64,000 nucleotides of DNA from NCBI RefSeq assembly GCF_907165205.1, contig NC_058193.1, positions 32,191,521 to 32,255,520 of the forward strand. The letters run 5' to 3'. This document shows, piece by piece, positions 11,801 through 23,111 of this stretch. The DNA is from Coccinella septempunctata (lineage: Eukaryota > Arthropoda > Insecta > Coleoptera > Coccinellidae). Position 1 is the first letter of the stretch; each line of letters starts with the position of its first letter. A program made the translations under genes and the position numbers. The notes below the pieces were generated by a model that did not search any database, was not told the origin of the DNA, and saw only the letters and a list, made by a program, of their open reading frames with translations.

Positions 11801-14800
11801 TGTCTTCCTCCGCATAATCCACGTTGATGTCCTCGCACAAGAAGTGTGGTACCCCATATTCACCAGTGGTGTAGAGAGTAGGGCTCAGATTCGTCGGCGT
11901 CTGTTGTATGCCCCAATGCAAGGCCGATTTGATCTCCACCTCCAACCACTCATTCTCAAAAGTGGTGAGGTCTCCATTCGGTTGAAAAGCATCTTTATCC
12001 TCTTCATAAGTATTAAATTCATGAAATACATCCCAGTCAATAAAAAAAAATCTGTTACTTACCTTTATCATTGAGACCACAAATATAAAAGAGATAAAAA
12101 CCAAACTCGAACATCTTTCCCCTATTTCCTGATGCGTGGCAAATGATATTCTCACTATGAAGACCCTGCATGATCTGAACTGCCTTCTCAACGTTTATCG
12201 AACCCTCCATGTGAGTTATCAGCCATGTAACAGCTTCAGCTGCTACAAATGTATAACTCGGTAGGTTCTGCTGCATGTTGATGAAAGATACTCCGTTTAA
12301 AGGATGTTTCATGGCTTCGAGGATTTCTTGATTTGAAGCGGACGACTTCAGAACCGGACAGGAATTGGATGAGCTTTAAGACAAAAAAATTACGAGTGTC
12401 ATTATCGGGTTGAAATTATTTCGAAGTATAGGGAAAAAAACTCAAAATAACCTTTCTTCTGAGAAAACATCGACCCCCTGTGATTCTGAGGTACCGGTAT
12501 CTTGGGCCACTGTGGCTGTTCTGCTACGATCTACTTTCGATCCAGATCTACAATGGAAGTGTGTATTAATATCAAATTTTTTAGGGCACAAATCGACTAT
12601 CTACTTGGAAACAAAACATAGCACTACCTCAAAAGCTTGTTAATCCAAAAGATGATTATCAGTTTTACACAAAGGCAGAAGATATCAGTATGTGTTATCT
12701 AAGTAGAATACAATAAAAGTTGTGAAAGAAGTTCTGGATATAAAAATATCAAGAATAAAAGAGACGAGTTGAAATTACTGTATTAAATTCAATTGTAAAC
12801 ACAACCTTCTAGGAAAAATTTGCGAAAATTTATTGATGTTATTACATTCTGTTCAATTCGATATTCTGAAACTCGAAAAGAAGAAAAAACGAACTCATAA
12901 AAATTTCTCTACTTGTTCTAATAATTTCAAAGCTCAATCACAAAAACAAATCAGGCTTTTTCAAAAAAGAATGCTTTAAAGATACAATCAAATTCAAATA
13001 TGCTTTTATTCAAATATCAATCAGAAATCTTGAACGATGGAAGAATTTATACCAACCTAAAAGATGTCGGTACAAATCTATCACCAGATCGTGATGTAGT
13101 CTGCAAGCAAATCAGCAGTGAAAAAAAGTGTAGTAAGCAGAGAATGCAAAACGTGACAAAATTAGATCTGAGAATAAATGTTAGTCACTACAAGAAGAAA
13201 ACCTAGTGATACTAAGAGAAACTCTGTTGCACTCCAAGCTGTAAAATGCTGAAAAAAAATTCTTGTCAAACCTGAGCCGAGGTCTATCAGGCATCCGGTT
13301 ACTGTCCATACGTTCACGGAAAGGGGAACTGTTCATATTCTGGAACATATTTATTAATTCGAATAAAGAATATTTCATTCTGAAATCAGTTTTTAAAAGA
13401 ACACAACTCATAAACGATTAAACAACATATTTTGGATGCTCCATGCAAAAAACAAACAAAAACTGTATTCAAAAATACCAAAATAATCAATGTTTCAATT
13501 CAATATGAAAAGGAATCAAGAACAAGCAGAAATACATTTACTATAAGACACATACCTTAGAGACAGCTGATTTAATAATGATTAATATTTTAAGAATCAG
13601 TTATTTGTATTATAACAATCTACCAAAGCAAATACAGTAGTAATTTTAATCTGTAACGTTGGAAAATAAAAAATTGAAGTAATTAATAATTGTGCTTTTA
13701 AAACTAGAAAGCAAACTAGAGGAAGAAAATTTATTAACATCAATTGGACCTTTTAAAATGATTCCTTATGGGGAAAGAAAGAAATATCATCTGAACTTCA
13801 CTAAAAGGCCTGATTAATCAACTCAATAGTGAACGTAATTTATTGGCAAAACATTCTTATTTCTATTTAAAAGTAAGAAATTTAATTAATAAGGATATCT
13901 ACCTGTAAGAAATTGCTCATACTATTGCGTCTTGGTTGGAGAAGAGGTGCGTTGTTTGTTATGTTCAAAGACATCTACAACATGCGTAAAAAGCAGATAG
14001 CATGCAAAATATTAAAAACAAAAATTAGAAATTGTATTAGGATAATAGTATTAGTTTGATATTCTCAACGAACCCTTGGTTTTTTGCAAATTTGCGTCCT
14101 TTTTATTTTATTTATGGCTGTTTCAAGGAACTTCAAGAAACCCTCTACCATATTTTGATAGTCTGTGGCGGTGGGTAAGGTGTAAATATTGAAATGGGGA
14201 TGTCCTTCGATAATTTTTTTCGTTGCTGGATTATTGGCCGGTACGAGGTAAACTCTAAATCTGTAGAGGAAAATGAAAAAATAAGCGAATAAATGCGTCG
14301 TTACGCCTTACCTCCAATATTTCAAAGCTTCCACTAAAACAAACTCAGAATCTCCTCCTGTGCAGATGTAATGATCCAAGTAGTTCCAATTATAATGTTC
14401 CAACTTCTCGGTTGTGAACAAGGCGTAGGATTCTTCATATTTATCATGATGTGGAGCGTGAAATCTGTACCTATATTGATATTTAAAACCTGGATAGGGA
14501 TGCCTAAAATATACAAGATTCGCAAATCAACTGATTTTTCCAGAACAACAAAACTGATCAAAACAGAAACATGTTCTTACCTGGGTCTATATCTAGTGAC
14601 GAATATAGCATTTCCTGATAGATATATTTTGTGGAAAAGTCTACCAATGGACAAAAAGTAAGAATTTTCATTTTCCGTTGTGGTTGTTCTAACAACACTT
14701 TGTTTGCAAGCCAGCGAATTATTGGATTTCTCATTATTTTCCATAACTATCAATTGGAAACCTTGGGCCAATCTTTGAGAGATTAATTCCCTGAATACTT

Positions 14801-17800
14801 CTTCTGTAGTCAAGAGCTTTCTATATGTAGGCCTCTGCTGAGCGAAATCGGCAGACACACTATCTGGCACTAAGCTATACAGCGAAACAACGTAATCTAG
14901 GTTCAAAGCTCTCTCATCCGGAAAGTAATCTGTTGTTATTGGCAAACATGCTGGGATAGTGAGAGATTTCCAATCCACACCTATTCGTAAAAAATATATT
15001 AATGGCAAATCCCTAAACTGTATTCGATAATGAACAAATTCTGAACAACCTACTTTTCACGAGCCCACTAGAAAATTACACTGAGTCTAATCTATAAGTC
15101 GTTTGGTTAATAAGGTAAAATAAAAATGAGAATAACGAAATCATGCAAACAAATACAAAGGGAAAAGATTCAGTTCAAATTAGTGACTGTGTTATTTGGG
15201 ATAGGTGAATGTTATATGAATGAATGAAGAAGATGCAATGATTAAATACACAAACATCAATAAAAATCTATTCACATCCAACTTAGACAATGCTCAAGAA
15301 TTGATAAGGACCAATTTCTCATAATGTTGAGCAGTGTATTTTCAGTGAATGCAAATAAATGATCATTATTCACAATAAAGCACACAAGCTAACACATTCA
15401 CATTTCAATTTTCCGAGAAACTACTTTTCAAGCAAAGCTAATAGAACTGAAACTATATTCCAGAGAGGTAGAATAAATTGTAATAAATCTTAAAATCAAA
15501 CCTATGAGCACTTCATTGACTTCATAATCCACAGTATCCGGGACAGACAGACAGACGATGAAGATGCACATGGAACAAAGGTGAATGAGTCCAAATGGGA
15601 ACATTTAGGAAGGTCTAATGAAAGGTCTCTAGCGGCGACTTAAATATTCTCAAAAAATAGATTTGTTTATCCTGGTGAGGATTACATTATATTATATGTA
15701 TATTTGCTGCTTCAACTGAAAAACTGAGAACAATCATTCTTATATTATTTAAAACTGATGTTGATATAGCTATTTACCATACCACCAGTATATGGACATA
15801 TTACTTGCCAAAGCAAGCAGAATTGATTCATTTCTAAAATTCATTATCAACTTTAGATGGCTGAGAGTGGAGAGAAATATGTGTTTCTTCGGCGCTTGTT
15901 ATGTAATTCGAAGAGAACCCAATTTTTTTTTTCTGTTCAACAAATTACTCTTGCAATTAATAGAGAATGAAAAAAAAATATAAAAAGATCAAAACAGTAT
16001 TAGTGAATTGTGAGTTACTTGAAACTCTCACTGAAGAAATGGTTAAAATTGAAGATTAATAATTACTTCGAAAAAATGGTATACATCTCAGTGATCATTC
16101 TAGATGAATATCTATCATGCAACCTAATTCAAAATTTCAATTGTCAGAATAGTTTTTTCCCGATATTTCTTCGGACTCTGATCTGAATGTGAAATCTATG
16201 TTATCAAACCAAAATGAAAACGATTATTTAGAATGTAAACTACCTGTGGTTAATGCAGGGGTCCACTCTTGCTCCCCTGTTGCACCCCAAAGAAGTGTGC
16301 TTTTGCTTGGGTTTTTTGATGGCCCGGAGGTATTATTTCCTGGGGTTGAAATATTCGGTTTTTTTTTGAGATCTGGAAAAGTGAAGTAGTAATTGAAGGT
16401 CAATTTTCAAGTGGAGATTCTAGTGTTGCATATGTTTATTCACTCTCTGGACAAGAAAGGAAGTCTGAGACATTTATTTAGCAAAAGATTTTGAAATCTT
16501 GTAGACCCAAACAAAGTTTTATTTCAAGAGAAAAATTCCTAATATTTTCTTCACAAGAATGAAACTCACATTCATGCAAAGCTTCAGTCATACAAAAAGA
16601 TGAATTATCAGTAGCAGTTTTTGGCTTATCTTCTTGCGGTTGAGCTGGAACCGCTTGATAGTGATGTTGCTGTATGAGAACACCAGTAGGCCCTGAAAAA
16701 ATATCAAAAATCAACAGAAACAATTCGTAACATTCAAAATTTGACAGTGTTTTCGATTTCTATCTTGAAATTTGATGAATTCACTTCACCTTTGGGAAAT
16801 ATATGAGTCCATCTTCTACGGTTCGACGTTAACTTTATCGTAACGTGTGTTGGATCGAAAGGGTTGATGAGTGCTTTAGATTCAAGCGGTGGAGATCCTT
16901 CGGAACCTACCACCATACGAATAGGTGGAGATATTTCTTTATCTCTATCCACTGAAGAAAAAATTATTAAAATTTTTTGGTGTTACGTCTCGATTCATCT
17001 TCGATACTCACTTTCGTTTGGTGGAGAAATAACAGGACTTGTAAGAGCTGGAGGTATCGCTATTGGTTCTGACCTGTTTATTGAGCTACCTTTTTGCTGC
17101 ATGTCGGGATCTGACAACTTACGTTTGAATTTGGCAGCTTCTTCATCATTCAATAAACTGCCAGAACTACGTTTATAGCGATAGCTCAGTTTACTCTGAA
17201 CAGTACTAAAAACAGGAAAGATGTAAATAGTTTAAACACAATTAAGATTATGGCAAGATTCCAAACGTTCAACTTACTGTACTTCAGAAATAGAATGAGC
17301 AGGTGGCTGTTGAAATATCTGAGCGTCATAGGCATCGTAGTCAAAAAAGGATTTGTGAATATATTCATCCTCCGGCACGACTTTTGTTTTGGTTTTCGAA
17401 ATAGGAGGTAACTTGATTCGAGGCACAAAATTTGAATGCGGAATTTTCTTGTTCGATGAATAGAAAGAAAGGTTTATCCAGTGAGGCATTGAGTAATCAT
17501 CGGGTACATTTTTGTGTGCATCTTTATTGTGAAACTAGAATGATTTAATAATCATTCGAAAGGTATAATTATAAAATATTAGCTTGTTTATACCTTCAAG
17601 AGTGGAACTGCATGTAACGGTTGTTCTCCTACACAAACAAGATCACTTCCAACACCATTATCAATTATTCTTTGTTTAGTTATATTTGTGAGTTCCCTAT
17701 CTACTTCAAAAACTCCAACACCTGGTGTTACGACAACACTCAATTGCCCAGTTCTATCGAAACTTCTGTCAAGATAATGTTTTTCAAACACTAAAAAGAA

Positions 17801-19119
17801 TATCAAGAATAAACCAATAATATCTCTTAACACATATGCAGATATGAGTACCATTAAGAGACATATTGAGCACTTCAAGAAAATTGCCTTGAGCAGCAGT
17901 GCTATTTGTCGCTGGAGGTATAGTTACATCAGGTCTGGAATGATACTCTAGAACAATTTTCAAATACTCAGAAAATATTTTCCTCAACTGGACCAAAATT
18001 CCACACCAATCATCATATTTTTCATTTTGAACAGCCACACTGAAATATTTTAGAATGTCAGTTCCAAGAATTAACATTTCTATTGTGAACAATTACCGAT
18101 AAAAATCTTCATAGAATCGACCCTTGTAGTCTTTCTGTAAGCATTCTCGCATATGCTGGGGAAATTCTTCTAAGCTTGTTGCCTCATAAAATGTTCTTGA
18201 AAATAAAACAATGGTAACCTCGTGATTACTGCCGTGTTTTTTCCACTTAGCAAACAAATCAGCCAAAAATCCATGCACTGCCTTCTCATAATAAAGGTCC
18301 CCATAGATATCAAAATCCCACATTTCAGATGACATTTGTAGGAAAAGGTACACCATTGAAGTTGATGATCGAAAAACAATTTTGGTATCTTCAGTGAGAA
18401 CTCCACAAGCTACCCTTTCACCCTGTGCCCACATTTCATACACTTGGCACCGAATGGCTCCACCGCAAAATTCTAATTTTTTATTCATGTACATGCAGGT
18501 ATCTTTCTACAATAACAGAAACCCAGATATTATATTTTAGAAAATACATTTAGATTTAAAGAAACACTCTCCTCCCAATTGATGAATTAATATGCAAAAA
18601 ATTCAAATATATATTACCAAATAATTCTTCAGTCTCCACATCTCTGACCTCCCCATATATTGATCTTTGAAAGTCAATTCAATAGAATCTAAGGCTACAT
18701 CAGCTGGATTGACAATTCTTACAGAAACAGTTTTATAAATTTTCAAGCCAAATGTTGTTGCTATACTTTGCTCCACACTCAAAGTATCTGAGAAAAAATT
18801 CCATGAGCATGACGACATTCAAGTTCTACTGTTTAATCTCACCCTTAGCGACTCCTTTGGTGGGTAATAAATCTTCAGATAACGTTTTGATTTGTAAAAG
18901 TAATCTGGGGTTCTCCTCTTCATTTTCTTTCGTTTTATCACTTTCTGGTGGTGGATGATATATTTCCACAATATCACCTTTTTTGGCTTCCGGAAGATCT
19001 TTTGGATTTATGATTAGGTCTTCCTCTGAAAATCTTTAATGGTGAAGACTGAAATCACAATTTATCCTTAACATACCACTAAAGTTTTTTTGATGAACAA
19101 ATAAGCGAAATAATTTCAT
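8887..19119 (-). CDS. Iml1: GATOR1 complex subunit Iml1/DEPDC5
   Basis: Twenty-three exons encode about 1480 aa: 19119-19077, 19025-18843, 18787-18618, 18506-18097, 18039-17852, 17790-17594, 17534-17278, 17205-17012, 16951-16790, 16692-16570, 16372-16244, 14980-14581, 14503-14312, 14260-14074, 13974-13903, 13339-13272, 12547-12452, 12373-12063, 12001-11795, 10495-10335, 10091-9926, 9534-9206, 9084-8887. Family landmarks run in order: the N-terminal domain (ELTFKDQYMGRSEMWRLK), the IML1 block (MWDFDIYGDLYYEKAV, KGRFYEDFY, FDRTGQ, TPGVGVFEVDR), FDYDAYDAQ, RRRWTHIFP, GVDWKSLTIPACLP with TTDYFPDE, the DEP domain (exon 18: EAVTWLI, GFYLFYI), and the C-terminal domain (WGHVKYQ, DPLRGPIYIPLN, FQEAI-QRFGF, MLKDFREFCSN-DNRL). 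Known role: with Nprl2 and Nprl3 it is the GAP complex for Rag GTPases that restrains TORC1 when amino acids are scarce. Length matches the family. Some donors are weak GTT types (exons 14, 16, 17). An sHSP gene sits in intron 19. Confidence 0.93.
9599..9676. repeat. Tc1-like end relic with short dispersed repeat
   Basis: In the last part of Iml1 intron 21, TA is followed by CACTACTCAAAAATTGA, resembling a Tc1/mariner terminal repeat, then by the 50-bp block shared with 225-274. No transposase is present. This looks like a fragment of a non-autonomous element. Confidence 0.4.
10930..11499 (-). CDS. Nested intronless small heat-shock protein (HSP20 family)
   Basis: A single exon of 189 aa starts at ATG 11499-11497 and stops at 10932-10930. 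Residues about 65-140 form an alpha-crystallin domain: CSDFKQFEPENVFLTVKDG, then LVLQGEQEH, then RHFSKREIIPEDCDVSRM and LKDGVLIVTIPK. It has the F-x-P-E entry, the FxR/Kx3-4-P turn and the DGVL strand typical of insect sHSPs. The Ser/Thr-rich N-terminus (DSTSVSMKNSWRSSISSIDS) and the acidic tail ending in EDVEMKPAEGDL are unusual. Known family role: ATP-independent holdase that binds unfolding proteins. It lies wholly inside intron 19 of Iml1, on the same strand. The frame is open 5' of this ATG to about 11630, so a longer N-terminus from an unseen upstream exon is possible. GAAcaTTC at 11603-11610 could be half of a heat-shock element. Confidence 0.8.
   Translation of the reverse strand: MYSNMLTLELVDRVFADAYKQEKNETDSGETASQQSDSTSVSMKNSWRSSISSIDSLDHMELPRSSRSFCSDFKQFEPENVFLTVKDGNTLVLQGEQEHLGDKQGVVVRHFSKREIIPEDCDVSRMRMQLLKDGVLIVTIPKRRKGSSDGQGSSSDSTTTTIVSGEQTPRSKLPSLDEDVEMKPAEGDL
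15326..15338. repeat. Tc1-like right-end relic
   Basis: GTTGAGCAGTGTA inside Iml1 intron 11 is identical to 49810-49822 and is close to the inverted form of the CACTGCTCAAAAATTGA at about 37451. It resembles the outer end of Tc1/mariner elements next to a TA target. Confidence 0.3.
15502..15604 (-). CDS. Possible alternative first exon of Iml1 with signal-like start
   Basis: ATG at 15604-15602 opens a 34-codon frame, MFPFGLIHLCSMCIFIVCLS and onward, resembling a signal peptide or anchor. It ends in phase 1 at CATAG/GTTTGA. It lies in the large intron 11 of Iml1 (14981-16243), and its phase matches the next Iml1 exon (14980, beginning G/GT-GTG-GAT-TGG). Splicing to that exon would give a secreted or membrane-anchored C-terminal Iml1 form lacking the IML1 domain. 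The direct join of exons 11 and 12 restores the conserved family sequence, so this exon is not part of the main transcript. It may instead be the start of a nested gene, or chance. Confidence 0.3.
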
Positions 19120-19573
19120 TTTGTAAGTTTTTCCTAATATGATACTTCTATAAGAATTCAACTTTGGATTTAATTACATAAAGTACCAATTAATGCAAAT
19201 GTTGGTTCCCTTCTAAAATAAATTTAATTATTTATCTACATATTTTGATTATTTATTTTATTTAATTTTCAACCAGAGGTAAATTAATCTATGCTTCTAC
19301 TCTGTTATCTGTGGTTGTAGCAGAGATCTGTGTTCTGGTGAGGTTTTTTCGTTCCCACGGGTTTTTGCGAAGGTTTTTGGTGAGTGCAAAGTGCAAAGTT
19401 TTCAATTATTATTCAGTGATTTTCATTTGACATTGTGACATGTTATTTGCTTTTTTGACATTTTGACAACTAGTTCGAGAAGGATTAATTTAAAAACACC
19501 AAATGAAGGAAAGTCATAAGAACTGGTGAAAACAAAGGATTTAAGCGTGGAAGCCTTAAAAAAACTGAGAAAA
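19120..19573. promoter_or_regulatory. Shared promoter region, Iml1 and Fem-1 (head-to-head)
   Basis: Only 454 bp separates the start codons of Iml1 (minus) and Fem-1 (plus), so the two genes probably share a bidirectional promoter. The sequence is AT-rich with several TGACA repeats near 19428-19465. No TATA box could be assigned with confidence. Confidence 0.5.
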
Positions 19574-22116
19574 ATGTGGGAACTACCTAAGTTAGGTAAT
19601 CTACACGACAAAGATATCATATTCCTCTCATTAATGAATGAATGTAGAAAGTTAGCACCAGGATCTCGACTTTCTTGCGCTTTGAGGAATAAACTATCAA
19701 AATTATCGTTACAAGAAAGATCTGAAATTGTCAATAGATCAGATGGAGGTTGCTCTCCCTTGTTTGTGGTTTGTAGAAGAGGCCAGACTGAAATTGTAGA
19801 ATACTTGATTACTTTTTGCAATGCAAATATAGAACAGAGGGGATTATATGAAGTTGCTGATGACAGGTATGTGGCTACATATTTACATATGAAAACTGCT
19901 AGCAGTTCTCTTCGGATATGATACAACTATTTTTTAATAGGTCAACCCATATGGTAACTCCTCTTTGGTGTGCAGCCGTATCAGGAAAATTGAAAGTTGT
20001 TGAATTCTTGCTCAAACAAGGTGCGGATATAAATGCAGTATCTGATACAGGGTCCACTCCAGTTCGATCAGCTTGTTTTATGACACATCTTGAAGTTGTC
20101 AAGTATTTAGTAGAACATGGAGCAGACATTAACTTGCCGAACTATAATGGTGGTACTTGTTTGATTAACTCTGTACAAAGTTCCCTCTTATGTGAATTTT
20201 TGTTGAGGAATGGGGCCGATGTGAATGCTAGAGATATACAGAATAAAACGGCTCTACACTATGCAATTCAAGAGCACAGGTATGTTGAAGTTATTTATAG
20301 TTTTCTCTTTTTTTGATTCCCAATGAAAACAATTTATTTTTAAGTAGGAAAAGTGCATGTTTAGTTGGTATATTGACAATCACACCTACTTTACTTCTAA
20401 GGGATGTTTTTCTAGGCTTGAGACAACTAGGCTTTTGCTGAAAAATGGTGCAAACATCCATGCCAGGTCTAGATATGGTGATGATGCCTTACAGACAGCT
20501 TGTTTAAAAGGGGCAGGTAGAATCTTTGAATATCTTACCACAAATTTCTCCTATAGCTCTGAAAAATTGGCAAATGCCCATGAATTACTTGGGGCAACAT
20601 ATTTAGATGAGCATAATGACACATTCAAGGCTTTGGAGTATTGGAGGTTAGCTTTGACAATTAGGGAAACCCATGGTGAGTATTTCCACGAATAGAAACT
20701 TGTAGTTGAATATCAGGTGGAAGCTGATTGAAATTCTTTATTTATGTACCAGGTCTACTTCCTAAACAACCTGTGATGCCTTTGTTGGAAAGTTATAGAT
20801 TTCAGAGAGAGTTTCAATCAATGGAAGAACTTGAAAATATGAGTGGAGATTTGGATGCAATTCGTATACAGAGTTTATTGATTGCAGAAAGAATTTTAGG
20901 TTCAACCCATAAAGATACAATATTCAGGTAAGGTCATTTAATTGGATCAATCTAATTTCACAACTTTGAATTTTATAATACTACTATGGTAAAATTCCTG
21001 CAATTGTCTTCCCACAGATTGATGTACCGAGGAGCATCATATGCTGATATGGTCCGTCATCAACATTGCATTCATTTATGGCGTAGGGCTCTTGAGATAC
21101 GAACGAGAAAAGACTCTATTCTATATTCGGATACATGTTTCACTGCCCAAGCTCTAGTTCGGCTCATGATTGATTTTAATGAGAAACATTTGCCTGCCGA
21201 TGGGTTGGAGGCAATGCAGAGGTTCAAAGATATTCTTGAAACTTACAAGCTGTTGACAGATGATATTATAGGTATGTAAATTTACAAGAATGGCTTTAAT
21301 TGTGACTCAAATCGATGATTTTCTTTTCAGAAGTAAGACACTTGCTTACAATTCGTCCAGTCTATAAACGGCAAGCTGATTTTTTCGACAAAATACTGAA
21401 ATGTATAACACATTTGATTTATTTGATGATAGAGAATGCGGTTTCTAAGGAACAGAAAGATTTGGTGGAGGAACATGTTAAATCTCTTATACAAATAGAT
21501 CCTAGGACTGTGGGAACTCAGGACAGTTTACTCCATCTGTGTGTTTCTAAAATGAACACGATTTGGTCCAGCTATTTCATCGAGGAAGAACCAGTGGTAA
21601 TTAGTCTAGTTCTCTGTCTTGCATGGAACAATTGCTTTTGTACATTGATTATCCGACCATAACTGAATAATTGTTTGATTGCAGGCAGTTTTTCCGAGAA
21701 GAAAGGTATTGGAGCTACTACTGAGGAATGGTGCTTCTGTGACAGCTAAAAATAAAGATGGTTCTACTCCGCTTCACATTGCAACATTTTCCTGTAGAGA
21801 CCAAATTAACCTTACTCGGGTATGTTTTTGTTTGATCGATAGAAGTACTGTTGTGTTCAACCAATTTTTTTTTTTTTAGTATGTTAAACTGCTACTGGAT
21901 TATGGAGCACATATAGACCAACCTAATAGAAAAGGAATGGTACCAACTCCTTCAATTATGGAACACAATAATCACACCAATTCTCCCATTCCAATTCTTG
22001 ATTACGTGAGTTTGAAGTGTTTGTGTGCAACGGCCATATCCAAATACGGAGTCCCATACAAGAATCAGATACCCCGTGCTTTGGAAGAATTTATGCACTT
22101 ACATGAACCCACATGA
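19574..22116 (+). CDS. Fem-1: Fem-1 homologue, ankyrin-repeat CUL2 ubiquitin-ligase receptor
   Basis: Eight exons encode about 652 aa: 19574-19866, 19941-20279, 20416-20675, 20753-20927, 21018-21271, 21331-21596, 21685-21819, 21880-22116. N-terminal ankyrin repeats cover about residues 50-270 (TPLWCAAVSGKLKVVEFLL, TPVRSACFMTHLEVVKYLV, NADVNARD-type turns). The FEM1 helical domain follows (HELLGATY, RIQSLLIAERILGSTHKDT, MYRGASYADM, CIHLWRRALEIR), then two late ankyrin repeats and the ending SLKCLCATAISKYGVPYKNQ-IPRALEEFMHLHE, all typical of FEM1A/B/C. Known role: substrate receptor of CUL2-RING ligases, recognising C-terminal degrons. The first ATG in frame (19574) was chosen; an upstream ATG at 19503 runs into a stop. 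Length is near the 617-669 aa of relatives. A polyadenylation signal lies at 22538-22543. Assignment to FEM1A, B or C was not attempted. Confidence 0.93.
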
Positions 22117-22587
22117 AGGTTGTTGTTGTTGATTAAATCACTAATTTGTAAATATAATTGTTTCATATTTAGTAATTGATAACATATTGAGATTGAACAT
22201 AGAGATTTTAATGTGACCAGAAACAAATAGAAATATTATAAAATTAATTATATCAAATGAAAATTAGCAAAACTACTGCCATTTACTGTGAGGAGTACAG
22301 ACATTAATTAATTAGTTCGATTTATAGTTCCGTTGGATAAATTGTTGTTAGAGCCTTCTACTACGCATCTTGGAGATAATGGAAATTTGTCGATATTTTG
22401 ATGTAGAATTGGGCAGTTTTGAAAAATTTCGAGATATCAATGAAACGCAATCTGCATGATTTCATTTATAGAATTATTTGACTTAGGTTGCGATAGTCAT
22501 CAAGTAATGTACATATTTCAACTGTATAATTGGCTGCAATAAATGAAGTTTTGATTATTATTCTTTCAAATCGAAATTTGACTATTA

Positions 22588-22863
22588 ATGCATCCCCAGT
22601 TTCGACCAGAACCTCTCCGTAAACTCAGATCTATAACTAGAAGAGTATTAGAAAAATATAAAATACTAAAACAATTGTGTGTTAGACCTAATCACGAGCA
22701 GTATCGTGGATTAATGGAGTGTAGAAAGGAAGAGTCTAGGTCAAAGAAGTCGGGAAGTTTCCAAAGTGAGGTTGAAAATTCTCAAGTTTTGAGGAAATCC
22801 TCACAACTAGATAAGGAAAAACGGCGGAGTTTTTATTTCTTCATTCTGTGGGATTGTGGCTGA
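22588..22863 (+). CDS. Small basic hypothetical protein
   Basis: ATG at 22588 opens a 91-codon frame rich in Arg, Lys, Glu and Ser (MHPQFRPEPLRKLRSITRRV, ending FFILWDCG). It follows the Fem-1 polyadenylation signal and points at the end of eIF3a. No domain, signal peptide or membrane segment is evident. Composition is more protein-like than other open frames nearby, but there is no independent evidence that it is expressed. The last residues may be intronic read-through if a donor is used near the end. Confidence 0.3.
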   Translation: MHPQFRPEPLRKLRSITRRVLEKYKILKQLCVRPNHEQYRGLMECRKEESRSKKSGSFQSEVENSQVLRKSSQLDKEKRRSFYFFILWDCG

Positions 22864-23111
22864 AAAACTTTCTATTCACTTGGGGTTGATAAAATATGGA
22901 AGAAAAAAATCATGGTACATAATAGTTTATTGTTTAAAATACCCATTCCAACATTAAATCACAAGAATTTACAGATTTGCACAAAAAGCATTCACAATTA
23001 TAAGTTTTATTCAAATCGTTGAAAAAAAATTATAATTCCATTTTTCGCCTAATAAAATGAACATTGAATGAATATATTAGGTATATAATAGAGATAAATA
23101 TCAGTTGAATT

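Noticed and set aside
14334..14661. Open frames on the plus strand and in a second minus-strand frame across Iml1 exons 12-13
   Set aside because: They cross the intron between two exons whose conserved family sequence is read in another frame.
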